From contig NZ_JANAVF010000003.1 of NCBI RefSeq assembly GCF_024213195.1, positions 85,420-149,419 of the forward strand: 64,000 nucleotides of DNA. The letters are read 5' to 3'. Of this stretch, positions 33,715 to 42,500 are shown piece by piece. Within the stretch, counting starts at the first letter, position 1. Every line of letters starts with the position of its first letter. The notes beneath the pieces are model-generated. The model ran no database searches, was not told the origin of the DNA, and worked only from the letters and a program-made list of their open reading frames with translations. The translations under genes and the position numbers were made by a program. Origin of the DNA: Streptomyces sp. TBY4 (GTDB lineage Bacteria > Actinomycetota > Actinomycetes > Streptomycetales > Streptomycetaceae).

Positions 33715-35781
33715 ATGACCGATTCCCCGAGCACGCACCTGTGGGCCGTCCCGGACGAGGACGTCGAGCCGGTGATACCGACCATGGTCGACAACCCGAA
33801 CCTGCCCGATCCCAAGGTCCGCGACGAGAAGCGCAAGCCCGTCCTCGCCGGCTGGCTCACCAACCGCCGCGACTTCACCGCCACCGCCCGCCACGCCGCC
33901 GCGAACCTCGGCTACGCCACCCTCTTCCACGGCGTCCGGATGCCCGTCTACGCCAGCCGCCTCGCCGCCCGCTCCCCGCTGGGGGCCTGCCGGTTCATCG
34001 CCTCCACCAACCGGTGGGTGTGGGACCGGGAGGCGGCTCCGCTGCGGGACTTCGCCGTGCGGACCGAGGACGTCGAGGAGTACATGCGTCTGGCCCGGCT
34101 GCGCCAGGGCCGTATCCGGCTGCGCGGTCTGGTCACCCTCGTCGCCGCGGTGTTTGGGCTCGGCTTCGCCCTGTGGCTCTACGTCCTGGCCCCGGCCTTT
34201 CTGTACGCGTTCGCCGCTGGCGGGGTCCTCCTGTTGGGCTTCGCCGGGCAGCAGCCTGACGCCCCGGTCATCGGGCCGGCGGTGTTGAAGACCGAGCTGC
34301 AGAAGATGACCGGCTCGATCGTGCTGCGCGGTCTGGACAGCATCGGCAACGCAAAGATCTCCGCCGCCATCAAGAAGGGCGGGGACATGAACGGGCTCCG
34401 CTTCACCTCCGAGATCGTGAGGGACGGGCCCGGCTACCGCGCCGACCTCGACCTCCCGTACGGGGTGACGCCGGAGGACATCATGGAGGCCCGCAAGCCC
34501 CTGGCCTCCGGTCTGCGTCGCAAGGTCGGCTGTGTCTGGCCGGCCCCCGACCCGACCGAGCACGAGGGACGACTGGTCCTGTGGGTCGGGGACAAGCCGA
34601 TGAACGAGACCACCAAGCCCGCCTGGCCGCTCCTGAAGTCCGGGCAGGTGGACCTGTTCAAGCCGGTCGTATTCGGCAACGACCAGCGCATGCGCGACGT
34701 GTCCGTGACCCTCATGTTCGCCGCGGTCGTCGTCGGCTCCATCCCCCGCATGGGCAAGACCTTCCTCATGCGGCTCCTCCTCCTCATCGCCGCCCTCGAC
34801 CCGCGCGCCGCCCTGTACGCGTTCGACTTCAAGGGCACCGGCGACTTCTCCGCACTCGAGCCGGTCTGCCACCGCTACCGGGCCGGCGAGGAAGACGAGG
34901 ACATCGAATACGTCGTCCAGGCCCTCAGGGAGCTGAAGGACGAACTGCGGCGCCGGGCAAAGGTCATCAAGTCGCTCCCGCGGTCGCGGTGCCCGGAGTC
35001 GAAGGTGACCCCGGAGCTGGCCAGCGACAAGACGCTTGGCCTGCACCCGATCGTCGTCGGTCTGGATGAGTGCCAGGTGCCGTTCGAGCACGAGAAGTAC
35101 GGGGCGGAGATCGAGGACATCTGCACCGACATCACCAAGCGCGGCCCCGCCCTCGGCATCGTCGGCATGTTCGGCACCCAGCGCCCCGACGCCAAGTCCC
35201 TCCCCACCGGCATCTCCGCGAATGCCGTGCTTCGGTTCGCGCTGAAGGTCATGGGTCAGCCCGCCAACGACATGATCCTGGGTACCTCGATGTACAAGGC
35301 CGGGTACCGGGCCACGATGTTCTCCCGCTCGGATCGGGGCATCTGCTGGATGGCCGGCGAGGGCGACGACCCGCGCATCGTCGCCTCCGCGTTCGTCGAC
35401 GCGCTCGCCGCTGAACAGGTCGTGGCCCGAGCGCGGAAGATGCGCGACGAGTACGGCAACGTCACCGGCCACGCCATCGGCAAGGGCCCCGAAGCGACCG
35501 CCGGGCTCGACATCCTCACTGACACCCTCGCGGTCATCCCCGGCGACGAGGAGGCGGTGTGGTGCGAGCGGATCGCCACCCGCCTCACCGGCCTCCGTCC
35601 GGACGCGTACACGGGGTGGAAGGGCGAGAACGTCACCGCCGCACTCAAGCCCTGGGGCATCAAGCCCGGACAGGTCTGGGGCCAGGACGACGAGGGCGAG
35701 GGCAAGAACCGGCGCGGCATCAAGCGCGCCGACATCACCGCCGCCATCACTCGCCGTGACGCCGATCGGGCCGCCGCCTGA
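33715..35781 (+). CDS. FtsK/SpoIIIE-type conjugative DNA translocase (Tra)
   Basis: 688 residues. Two TM helices lie near 140-180 (RGLVTLVAAVFGLGFALWLY; FLYAFAAGGVLLLGFAG). The motor domain spans about 300-580 with P-loop SIPRMGKTF and Walker B PIVVGLDE. The P-loop has Pro-Arg-Met where GxGKS/T would usually read, as in several actinomycete Tra proteins. In Streptomyces one such hexameric pump moves double-stranded DNA between hyphae. The C-terminal 80 residues may bind the clt site, for which the CTAG-rich tract just downstream is a candidate. Confidence 0.92.
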   Translation: MTDSPSTHLWAVPDEDVEPVIPTMVDNPNLPDPKVRDEKRKPVLAGWLTNRRDFTATARHAAANLGYATLFHGVRMPVYASRLAARSPLGACRFIASTNRWVWDREAAPLRDFAVRTEDVEEYMRLARLRQGRIRLRGLVTLVAAVFGLGFALWLYVLAPAFLYAFAAGGVLLLGFAGQQPDAPVIGPAVLKTELQKMTGSIVLRGLDSIGNAKISAAIKKGGDMNGLRFTSEIVRDGPGYRADLDLPYGVTPEDIMEARKPLASGLRRKVGCVWPAPDPTEHEGRLVLWVGDKPMNETTKPAWPLLKSGQVDLFKPVVFGNDQRMRDVSVTLMFAAVVVGSIPRMGKTFLMRLLLLIAALDPRAALYAFDFKGTGDFSALEPVCHRYRAGEEDEDIEYVVQALRELKDELRRRAKVIKSLPRSRCPESKVTPELASDKTLGLHPIVVGLDECQVPFEHEKYGAEIEDICTDITKRGPALGIVGMFGTQRPDAKSLPTGISANAVLRFALKVMGQPANDMILGTSMYKAGYRATMFSRSDRGICWMAGEGDDPRIVASAFVDALAAEQVVARARKMRDEYGNVTGHAIGKGPEATAGLDILTDTLAVIPGDEEAVWCERIATRLTGLRPDAYTGWKGENVTAALKPWGIKPGQVWGQDDEGEGKNRRGIKRADITAAITRRDADRAAA

Positions 35782-35783
35782 CC

Positions 35784-35877
35784 CTAGGACCGCTGCTAGA
35801 CCTAGCAGGCGCCGCTGCTAGGTCTAGCACCCCCGCTAGCACCCCATCAGGCCTCTGATCAGGGATCTAGTGTCTAG
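35784..35877. repeat. CTAG-rich inverted-repeat cluster downstream of tra (candidate clt site)
   Basis: Eight CTAG tetramers occur in 94 bp. They include a perfect 14-bp inverted repeat TGCTAGACCTAGCA / TGCTAGGTCTAGCA (35794-35807, 35816-35829). CTAG is rare in this genome. Position directly after the translocase gene suggests a transfer or control site. Confidence 0.6.
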
Positions 35878-35931
35878 CGGCCCACCTGCGAAAAGCCCCG
35901 GAAACCGCCCCAACGCTGGGAGTAGACCCGC

Positions 35932-36174
35932 ATGCTCATCGCTAGCGCCCTCATCCTCGTCACCCTCGCCGGTTACACCCTGTTGTGCATGGCTAGCCCC
36001 TTCGGGACCTGCCGCAAGTGCGACGGCATCGGCGCCAAGCTCACCCTCAACCGCGCCGGGAAGGTCAAGCGGGTCAAGCCCTGCCGCCGCTGCCGCGGCC
36101 AGGGCAAGCGCCTGCGCGTCGGCCGGCGCCTGCACAACCAGAGCCGGGAAATCCACCGCGCCGGCAGCCGCTGA
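35932..36174 (+). CDS. Membrane-anchored DnaJ-type zinc-finger protein
   Basis: 80 residues. An N-terminal TM helix (LIASALILVTLAGYTLLCM) is followed by two CxxCxG-like repeats (CRKCDGIG and CRRCRGQG) and a strongly basic tail. The cysteine pattern is that of DnaJ zinc domains. It may bind nucleic acid or protein at the membrane during transfer. The AICE 2 equivalent was not found. Confidence 0.78.
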   Translation: MLIASALILVTLAGYTLLCMASPFGTCRKCDGIGAKLTLNRAGKVKRVKPCRRCRGQGKRLRVGRRLHNQSREIHRAGSR

Positions 36175-36333
36175 CCCCGGACAGCAAGGCCGGTGGCCGC
36201 ACGCCATAAGGCGGACCCCGCTCCGATGGTGGAGCTAGGCGGACACGGCCACCGGTAAAACCCCGAGCTTGTCAGCACCCGAAGTACGCGCAGCCTTCCA
36301 ACCTTCCCCGTGCACGTCAAAGGAGATTCCGGC

Positions 36334-36522
36334 ATGGCCATCACCGTCTCGCTCGTCGCGCTCTTCGGACTCGTCCTGTACTTCCTCCTGCGCTCCCACA
36401 GCCTCAGCGCGGGCGGCGCGTTCGTCGCCGCCGGATTCGGGTTCTTCCTCGCCTCTACCGGCGCCGCGGGCCCCATCAATGAGATGGCCAACGCCATCGT
36501 CGCCGCCATCCCCAACCTGTAG
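36334..36522 (+). CDS. Small two-helix membrane protein (SpdB-like)
   Basis: 62 residues from ATG 36334 with AAAGGAG nine bases upstream. Almost the whole chain is hydrophobic (TVSLVALFGLVLYFLLRSH; GAFVAAGFGFFLASTGAAG). It resembles in size and layout the AICE 2 protein at 50040-50255. A spread function is inferred from context only. Confidence 0.78.
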   Translation: MAITVSLVALFGLVLYFLLRSHSLSAGGAFVAAGFGFFLASTGAAGPINEMANAIVAAIPNL

Positions 36523-36549
36523 GACCCGACCGCTCGACAGGCAAAGCCA

Positions 36550-36587
36550 AGGGCGGCCCCCGTCTCGCCAAAGTCCGGGGCCGCCCT
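36550..36587 (+). terminator. Hairpin before the methyltransferase gene
   Basis: AGGGCGGCCCC/GGGGCCGCCCT stem of 11 bp with a loop containing TCTCGCCAAAG. An equivalent hairpin precedes the methyltransferase pair of AICE 2 (55120-55161). Confidence 0.7.
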
Positions 36588-36620
36588 CATCCAGAACGCT
36601 CAAGAACTGGAGAGACCAGC

Positions 36621-37709
36621 ATGACCCAACCCACCCACATTCCGCGAGAGGCCACCGTCCGGCCTCCACGCCTGCTCGCCCTGTGCGCCGGCTACGGCGG
36701 TCTGGAGATGGCCCTTACCGCCGGGCTCGGTGGCCAGGTCGTCGCCTATGCCGAGAACGACCCCCACGCGGCCCGTGTGTTCGCCGCACATCACACCGGG
36801 GTGCCGAACCTCGGCGACATCACGGCCGTCGACTGGCAGAAGGTCCGGGACCTGTACGGGCCGGACCTGATCGGGGCGGGGTTTCCCTGCCGGAACATTT
36901 CCAACGCCGGACGAAGGGATGGGATCAGTGGCCAGTGGTCGAAGGTCTGGAAAAACGTCGCTCAGGCTGTGGGCGTCCTTCGACCGCGCCACGTCTTCCT
37001 GGAAAACGTGGCGGCGCTCCGGTCCCGGGGGCTGGACGTCGTCGCCGCGGACCTGGCCGCGCTCGGGTATGACGTCCGGTGGACATGTCTACGAGCTGGT
37101 GACCAGGCCGTCGGGGCCCCGCACCCGCGCGACCGCTGGTTCGCAGTTGCCCATCCCGCTGATGCCGACCCCCACCTCCTCGGACGGCACTGGCGGCCCT
37201 GGAACCAGCCCCAAACGCCGGGGCGGGATGAACCTGCGGACCGCAGTCACCCGACTCCCGGCCCCACCGGAAGCCTGAGGCTGCTGCCCACCCCGGCGGC
37301 CAGGGACTGGAAGTCCGGAGCCTCCAACCTCCTGGGCCGCAACGCCCGCCCCCTCAACGAGACCGTCGTCAACCTCCTCGGCCGCGGCCCGGTCGACGTC
37401 GGACAGTGGATCGCCACTGACGGCACCGACTACGGCCCCGCCATCCGCCGCTGGCAACACATCACCGGACGCACCGCACCCTGCCCGACCGAACCCGGCA
37501 CCCGCGGCAACCGCCGCCTGGCACCCGCCTTCACCGAATGGCTCATGGGCCTCCCCGCCGGCTGGGTCACCGCCGTCCCCGACCTGCCCCGCAAGGAACA
37601 GCTCAAGATCCTCGGAAACGGGGTCATCCCCCAACAGGCCCACCACGCCTACAGCCAACTCCTCAACGCCTCCGCCACCGCGGGACTCGACGTCAGGAGC
37701 GCGGCATGA
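36621..37709 (+). CDS. DNA (cytosine-5) methyltransferase
   Basis: 362 residues. Motif I is ALCAGYGGLEMAL, motif IV with catalytic Cys is GAGFPCRNIS, motif VI is FLENV and motif VIII is HPRDRWF. The end has ILGNGV (motif X). A Pro/Arg-rich stretch occupies the target-recognition region. No restriction gene is next to it, so it may protect or mark the element during transfer. It overlaps the Prim-Pol start (ATGA). Confidence 0.9.
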   Translation: MTQPTHIPREATVRPPRLLALCAGYGGLEMALTAGLGGQVVAYAENDPHAARVFAAHHTGVPNLGDITAVDWQKVRDLYGPDLIGAGFPCRNISNAGRRDGISGQWSKVWKNVAQAVGVLRPRHVFLENVAALRSRGLDVVAADLAALGYDVRWTCLRAGDQAVGAPHPRDRWFAVAHPADADPHLLGRHWRPWNQPQTPGRDEPADRSHPTPGPTGSLRLLPTPAARDWKSGASNLLGRNARPLNETVVNLLGRGPVDVGQWIATDGTDYGPAIRRWQHITGRTAPCPTEPGTRGNRRLAPAFTEWLMGLPAGWVTAVPDLPRKEQLKILGNGVIPQQAHHAYSQLLNASATAGLDVRSAA

Positions 37710-38599
37710 GTACCCCGATGAACGCACGAGGACAACTGCGTACGGCGCTCTGGCTCGCAGAGATCGGCCTGCCCGTGCTGCCGCTGCGGGAGGGCAAGGA
37801 GCCGTTCGGGAACTGCCCGGCCTGCACCCGCTCGGCGTGCGGGGACCGGCCCCACATGAAGGCCGCCGGCCCCTGCGAGTGCCCGGCCCCCTGCCACGCC
37901 TGGGGCGCCGCCACCACCGACCCGGACGTCATCACCGGCCCGGCATGGGCCCGCGCCTGGCGCCAGGCCGGCGCCGTCGCCTACCACCCCGGCGGAGCGC
38001 GGCTCACCGTCGTGGACCTCGACAACGCGAACGCGGTCGCCTGGGCCCACCAGGCCCTCCCCGCGACGAAGACCGTGGCGACCACCCGGGGTGAGCACTG
38101 GATCTACCGGGGCGCTATGCAGTCCGCCAACAAGGTGCGGCCCGGCATCGACATCAAGTCGGCCATGTCATACGCCATGTGGCGCGGCCCCGGCACCGGC
38201 TCGATCACCGCCCTGCCGGACATCATCCGGGCGCTGGTCGTGAGGGAAGAGACCACACGCCCCCTCCGGGGGGAGGTGGACTCTTCGTCTCCCGGCCGCG
38301 CCACCTGGGCCCGGTCGGTGGCGACCGGCTGCCGCCACACCGAGACGTTCGTGACGACCGGCCTGGCCCGAGGGCTCGCCAGGGTGGCCGCCTGTCGTGA
38401 GCAGGGCGCAGGCAGCACCGCCTACGGCGTCGCCCGCTTCCTCGCCAACCAGCACAGTGCCTGCCCGGGGCCGTGCGGGCTGGAGATGCTCGGGCGTCTG
38501 GTCATCGACGCGGCCGTCGCCGTTGGCGTACCGGAGGCGTACGCCGAGCGCGCGGTCACGCGCGGCGGCCTTCCCGTTGTGGCGGTGAGGGCGTCGTGA
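37706..38599 (+). CDS. Bifunctional DNA primase/polymerase (Prim-Pol)
   Basis: 297 residues. N-terminal Prim-Pol features are TALWLAEIGLPVLPLREGK, the metal-binding VVDLDN and GEHWIYRGAM with the catalytic His. A Cys-rich insert (CPACTRSACGDRP, CECPAPC) is present. The C-terminal half is helical (about 240-297). Likely role: priming of element replication with the SF3 helicase two genes downstream. Translationally coupled on both sides. Confidence 0.88.
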   Translation: MSTPMNARGQLRTALWLAEIGLPVLPLREGKEPFGNCPACTRSACGDRPHMKAAGPCECPAPCHAWGAATTDPDVITGPAWARAWRQAGAVAYHPGGARLTVVDLDNANAVAWAHQALPATKTVATTRGEHWIYRGAMQSANKVRPGIDIKSAMSYAMWRGPGTGSITALPDIIRALVVREETTRPLRGEVDSSSPGRATWARSVATGCRHTETFVTTGLARGLARVAACREQGAGSTAYGVARFLANQHSACPGPCGLEMLGRLVIDAAVAVGVPEAYAERAVTRGGLPVVAVRAS

Positions 38600-38907
38600 C
38601 CACCGGCCCCCGCTCCGCCGAACCGGCCCCGGCCACAGACCGCAGTGGTGCGCCGAAGGTCGTCGCCGAAGGCGTCCTTCCTGCCCTTCGCTCTGACCCG
38701 TGCTGGGACGACGGGCGCCGCCCGGTCGCCTGGCTCCGCATCACCGCCCCGGGACGCGGGACCACCCCGTCGGTCCGGTCGTGGTGCGTGTGCGGGAGGG
38801 ACCTGTTCGCCGCCGGTCAGCGGCGCGCTCTCGCCCTGATCGCCGACCACACCGCCCATCGAGACGTCTGCCCGTCACGCGACCAGGAAGGGAGGGACGC
38901 CGCATGA
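38596..38907 (+). CDS. Small CxC protein between Prim-Pol and helicase
   Basis: 103 residues from GTG 38596 (GTGA overlap). The conserved block is SGAPKVVAEGV, VAWLRITAP, then PSVRSWCVCGRDLFAAGQRRAL and a His-containing end. The AICE 2 homologue (57480) has the same block. WCxCGRD looks like half a zinc site. Function unknown, probably tied to replication. Confidence 0.8.
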   Translation: MTTGPRSAEPAPATDRSGAPKVVAEGVLPALRSDPCWDDGRRPVAWLRITAPGRGTTPSVRSWCVCGRDLFAAGQRRALALIADHTAHRDVCPSRDQEGRDAA

Positions 38908-40316
38908 TGGACCGCCCCACCCCCGAAGCCGAGGAACTCCCGCCGCCGACCAACCCTCTCGCCGTCGCCCGCCGGCTGGAGCCGGACTGGCAGACCGAGG
39001 ACGGACAGCTCGTGTGCCGCCGTTGGCGCGCATCGTGGATGCGCTGGACGGGTACCTGCTGGCGTGAGCTGGACGAAGCCCAGGTGCGCAAGGCCATGTA
39101 CGAGCGCTTGGAGCACGCCATCTACCGGGCACCCGGCAAGGAGGGCGAGCCCGAGCAGCGCGACTGGGCACCGACCAAGCAGAAGATCAGCAATCTCCTC
39201 GACGCTCTCGGATCCATCACCCTGCTGCCCACCGACACCGACGCACCCGCGTGGCTCGACGGCAGCAGCGCGAGCGAGCCGGACAGCGATCCCATCGTGG
39301 CGTGCGCGAATGGCCTGCTCAGGATCCGCGACCGAGCGTTGATGCCGCACACTCCCGGCTTCTTCAACCTCGTCTCGGTCCCCTTCGCCTACGACCCGGC
39401 CGCCACGGCTCCTACGTGGGAGCACTTCCTCGCGCAGATCTGGCCCGACGACCCCGCCGCCATCACCGCACTACAGGAGTGGTTCGGCTACGTCCTGTCC
39501 GGCCGCACCGACCTCCAAAAGATCCTGCTCATCGTGGGCCCCTCCCGCTCAGGCAAGGGCACCATCGCACGGGTGCTGAAAGCACTGGTCGGCAAGGAGA
39601 ACCTCGCCGGGCCGACACTGGCCGGGCTGGGCACGAACTTCGGGCTGGCCACGCTCGTCGGGAAGTCTCTGGCAATCATCTCCGACGCCCGACTGTCCGG
39701 GAACGACAACAGCCAGATGGTGGAGCGGCTGCTGACGATCTCGGGTGACGACACCATCGACGTCGACCGCAAGTACCGCGAGCAGTGGACCGGAAAGCTC
39801 CCCTCACGGCTGATGATCCTGTCCAACGAACTGCCCCACTTCGGCGACTCCTCGGGCGTCATCGCCAACCGGTTCGTCCTCCTCAGCATGCGAGTCTCGT
39901 GGCTCGGCAAGGAGGACCCCACCCTCACCGACCGGCTCACCGCGGAGATGCCCGGCATCCTCAACTGGGCGTTGGAGGGGCTGGCCCGGCTCCGGCGCAC
40001 CAACCGGATCACGGAACCCGTCTCCAGCCGCGACGCGGTCACGACCATGCGCGACACCGCATCCCCCACCAGCGCATTCGTCCGCGAACGCTGCACAACC
40101 GGCCCCACGTGCAGCGTCCCCGTGGACGATCTGTGGGCCGTCTGGCGCGAATGGGCGGAAGACAACGGCGTACGCGCCGGGACGAAGCAGGTGTTCGGCC
40201 GCAACCTCCTGTCCGTCATCCCGCAGCTCAACCGCACCCGCCCCCGTGACGAGCACGGCCGGCAGGTTCTCACGTACAGCGGCATCACCCTCAACCAGTC
40301 CGACCCACATTTGTGA
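38904..40316 (+). CDS. P4-type phage/plasmid primase-helicase (SF3)
   Basis: 470 residues. The N-terminal D5_N-like region (about 60-190) leads to the SF3 ATPase: P-loop GPSRSGKGTI, then LAIISDARLSG as Walker B region, and RLMILSNELPHF as motif C. A C-terminal helical domain follows. Such ATPases unwind plasmid or phage origins. The gene ends just before the repeat cluster at 40322-40385, a plausible origin. ATG 38904 overlaps the upstream stop; ATG 38907 is the next codon. Confidence 0.9.
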   Translation: MMDRPTPEAEELPPPTNPLAVARRLEPDWQTEDGQLVCRRWRASWMRWTGTCWRELDEAQVRKAMYERLEHAIYRAPGKEGEPEQRDWAPTKQKISNLLDALGSITLLPTDTDAPAWLDGSSASEPDSDPIVACANGLLRIRDRALMPHTPGFFNLVSVPFAYDPAATAPTWEHFLAQIWPDDPAAITALQEWFGYVLSGRTDLQKILLIVGPSRSGKGTIARVLKALVGKENLAGPTLAGLGTNFGLATLVGKSLAIISDARLSGNDNSQMVERLLTISGDDTIDVDRKYREQWTGKLPSRLMILSNELPHFGDSSGVIANRFVLLSMRVSWLGKEDPTLTDRLTAEMPGILNWALEGLARLRRTNRITEPVSSRDAVTTMRDTASPTSAFVRERCTTGPTCSVPVDDLWAVWREWAEDNGVRAGTKQVFGRNLLSVIPQLNRTRPRDEHGRQVLTYSGITLNQSDPHL

Positions 40317-40321
40317 AAGTC

Positions 40322-40385
40322 GCGACTCAACGCGTCTCACGACGCTCAGACCGCCGCTGAGACGCGATGAGTAGCGACTCAACGC
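40322..40385. repeat. Direct and inverted repeats between helicase and xis (candidate origin, AICE 1)
   Basis: GCGACTCAACGC occurs at 40322-40333 and 40374-40385. Between them CGCGTCTCA (40331) and TGAGACGCG (40358) form a 9-bp inverted pair. Same relative place as the iteron array of AICE 2. Confidence 0.5.
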
Positions 40386-40433
40386 AATGTGAATCCAACT
40401 CGCCCACGACCGCCAGACGGCAAGGAGTGAACG

Positions 40434-40622
40434 ATGGCCCGCCCTCAGATGCTCAAGCTCGCTGAGGTACTCGCAGAGATCGACATGAGCCGTGCCGCCT
40501 TCTACCGCATGCGCTCCCGTGGCAACGCGCCCCGACTCCACAAGCTCCCGAACGGTCAACTCCGCGTCCGGCGATCCGACCTGGACGCCTGGCTGAGCGG
40601 GTGCGAGGTGTCGGCCGCGTAG
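40434..40622 (+). CDS. xis: Excisionase-type HTH protein (Xis)
   Basis: 62 residues with a MerR/Xis-like helix-turn-helix: PQMLKLAEVLAEIDMSRAAF, then the wing PNGQLRVRRSDLDAWL. It differs from the AICE 2 Xis at only a handful of positions. Its place directly before int fits directional control of excision. Confidence 0.9.
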   Translation: MARPQMLKLAEVLAEIDMSRAAFYRMRSRGNAPRLHKLPNGQLRVRRSDLDAWLSGCEVSAA

Positions 40623-40641
40623 ACCCGATCCGTACATCACA

Positions 40642-40670
40642 GGGCCCCAGCCGCCGCGGCTGGGGCCCTC
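40642..40670 (+). terminator. Hairpin between xis and int (AICE 1)
   Basis: AGGGCCCCAGCC/GGCTGGGGCCCT, 12-bp stem with 5-nt loop, ending 19 bp before int. It could lower int expression relative to xis; AICE 2 keeps the same arrangement. Confidence 0.75.
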
Positions 40671-40689
40671 CCCTTTGAGCGGAGTCACC

Positions 40690-42093
40690 TTGTACAGCTA
40701 TGACGTGCGGATCTGGGGTATCCGCTCCAGGCAGAGCAAGAGCGCCCCCTACCAGCTTCGATGGGTCGTCGGGGGCAAGGAGCACCAGGCTCCGTTCCTG
40801 ACCAAGACGCTGGCCGACGGTCGACGCGCTCAGCTCATGGGCGCCGTCCGCGACGGCGAACAGTTCGACGTCGCATCTGGGCTCCCCGTCTCGGAGCTTC
40901 GTCAGCTCAAGTCGCCCACCTGGTTCGAGCACGCCCGCGCGTACACCTGCATGAAATGGCCGGACGCAGCCGCCAAACACCGCGTCGGCATCGCTGAGGC
41001 GATGACCAACGTGACCATGGCCCTGGTGACCGGCGGCAAGGCGGCCCCCGACCCGAAGGTTCTCCGGCTGGCCCTACGGTCGTGGGCCTTCCAGATGACG
41101 GTAGACAGCAACGGGAACGTGGTCGCCCGGATGGAGGCCGAGCAGCCGCCGGCGGCCGCTGCTCAGGCGCTGGACTGGATCGCAAAGAACTCTCTCCGCG
41201 TGACCGATGTGGCGGAGTCAGAGAACCTTCGCCGTGCCCTATCCGCTGTTTCGCGGCTCCTCAACGGCAAGCGCGCAGCCGACAACACCGTCCGGCGTAA
41301 GCGTGCTGTCCTCAGCAACGCCCTGCGGTATGCCGTCGAGTGCGACGCCCTGCCCGCCAACCCTCTCCCCAAGGTCGACTGGGACCCTCCGCAGACCGAT
41401 GACGAAGTCGACTTCCAGTACGTTCCCGGTCCCGAGCTTGCGAGTCGGCTCCTGGATGCCGTGTGCGCGCAGGGCACCCGGGGCGAGCACCTCCATGCCT
41501 TCTTCGGCTGCATCTACTACGCCGCCATGCGCCCGTCCGAAGTGGCCGCACTCACCAAGGCTGACTGCAAGCTGCCCCAGAAGGGGTGGGGAGAGCTGGT
41601 CCTTCGCCGGAGTCGGCCGGAAGTCGGGGCGGGGTGGACGGATGGAGGGACGCCCTACGACGAGCGGGGTCTCAAGCGGAGGGCTCGAAAGGCCAGCCGG
41701 TCTGTACCGATCCCGCCCGTGCTCGTACGCCTGCTCCGGAGCCACCTGGATCGCGATGGCGCTGCCGCCGATGGGCGGCTCTTTCGCGCGGTTGAGGGCG
41801 GTCGGGTCGGCTCGAACGAGTACACCCGGGTGTGGAACGAGGCACGCCGGAAGGCGCTGCCTGCTCAGGATGTCGGGACACCGCTCGCGGAGGTCCCCTA
41901 CTCCCTGAGGCATGCCGGTGTATCGCTGTGGATCAAGGCCGGAGTGGATCCCGTCGAGGTAGCTCGTCGCGCCGGGCACAGCGTGGCGGTGCTTTGGAAG
42001 TTCTACGCCAAGATCCTTCGCGGCCAGCAGCAGGTGTCGAACCAGCTCATTGACCAGGCCCTGGCGGACGAGGGCACCACGGGGGAGTCCTGA
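40690..42093 (+). CDS. int: Tyrosine-recombinase integrase
   Basis: 467 residues. TTG 40690 was chosen because GCGGAG precedes it and the AICE 2 integrase starts at the aligned TTG (YDVxIWxIR follows in both). The SAM-like core-binding domain is about 70-220. The catalytic set is Arg in AAMRPSEVAAL, HxxR in SLRHAGVS, a His in GHSVAVL and Tyr in WKFYAKIL. It should recombine at the tRNA-Ser(TGA) 3' end. Confidence 0.95.
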   Translation: MYSYDVRIWGIRSRQSKSAPYQLRWVVGGKEHQAPFLTKTLADGRRAQLMGAVRDGEQFDVASGLPVSELRQLKSPTWFEHARAYTCMKWPDAAAKHRVGIAEAMTNVTMALVTGGKAAPDPKVLRLALRSWAFQMTVDSNGNVVARMEAEQPPAAAAQALDWIAKNSLRVTDVAESENLRRALSAVSRLLNGKRAADNTVRRKRAVLSNALRYAVECDALPANPLPKVDWDPPQTDDEVDFQYVPGPELASRLLDAVCAQGTRGEHLHAFFGCIYYAAMRPSEVAALTKADCKLPQKGWGELVLRRSRPEVGAGWTDGGTPYDERGLKRRARKASRSVPIPPVLVRLLRSHLDRDGAAADGRLFRAVEGGRVGSNEYTRVWNEARRKALPAQDVGTPLAEVPYSLRHAGVSLWIKAGVDPVEVARRAGHSVAVLWKFYAKILRGQQQVSNQLIDQALADEGTTGES

Positions 42094-42097
42094 TGGC

Positions 42098-42166
42098 CTG
42101 GCCACAAGTTGGCCACACACGCTGGTCACCATGGCGACAGGGGCGATCCAGGGTGAGACAGGGTGA
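42098..42166. promoter_or_regulatory. Integrase arm-type sites, right end of AICE 1
   Basis: CTGGCCACAAGTTGGCCAC (42098-42116) lies 114 bp before the att core, and GGTGAGACAGGGTGA (42152-42166) lies 64 bp before it. Both have counterparts at almost the same distances in AICE 2 (61329 and 61384). Confidence 0.65.
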
Positions 42167-42171
42167 ACGAC

Positions 42172-42204
42172 GAAGGGGTGCCCCTCTATGAGAGGCACCC
42201 CTTC
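42172..42204 (+). terminator. Hairpin terminator after int (AICE 1)
   Basis: GAAGGGGTGCC pairs with GGCACCCCTTC around an inner CTC/GAG stem, 79 bp after the int stop and 26 bp before the att core. Confidence 0.75.
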
Positions 42205-42230
42205 TGATCAGCATGTTCTCTGACCTGTGG

Positions 42231-42284
42231 CGGTGGGTGTGGGATTTGAACCCACGGTGACTCGCGCCACGACGGTTTTCAAGA
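42231..42284 (-). repeat. Middle att site between the two elements
   Basis: 54 bp identical to attL (28430-28483), including the 5-bp variable-arm form. It diverges from tRNA-Ser two bases after TTTTCAAGA. It serves as right end of AICE 1 and left end of AICE 2. Confidence 0.92.
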
Positions 42285-42357
42285 GCGCTCCGCCTACAGG
42301 ACCCGCTAGGGCCCTGACCTGCACACGAAAGTCATTCGCGCGCCTTCGTCACTCCCG

Positions 42358-42376
42358 CTGGCCCACACATGGCCCA
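42358..42376. promoter_or_regulatory. Integrase arm-type site, left end of AICE 2
   Basis: CTGGCCCACACATGGCCCA lies 73 bp inside the att core and is an exact 19-bp copy of the site at 61329-61347 near the right end, same orientation. Confidence 0.75.
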
Positions 42377-42500
42377 CAGGGTGCCCTGCGTGCCGCAATA
42401 CGAGTCCCTGCCTGGCATCAACCAGGTTGCTCCCGGGCAGCCTCGGGATGCTCTGGGCTCGTCGCGCCATGCTGCCGATGGACCATCGCCCCGTCGTCCG

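Larger units (their letters stand above)
28430..42230 (+). mobile_element. AICE 1: integrative conjugative element in tRNA-Ser(TGA)
   Basis: About 13.8 kb bounded by att cores at 28430 and 42231. It carries regulators (GntR-Nudix, HTH-TPR), a transfer module (DUF2637, zinc protein, FtsK-like translocase, small membrane proteins), a C5 methyltransferase, a replication module (Prim-Pol, P4-type helicase), xis and int. It has everything expected of an autonomous AICE, so excision is plausible but unproven. Confidence 0.92.
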
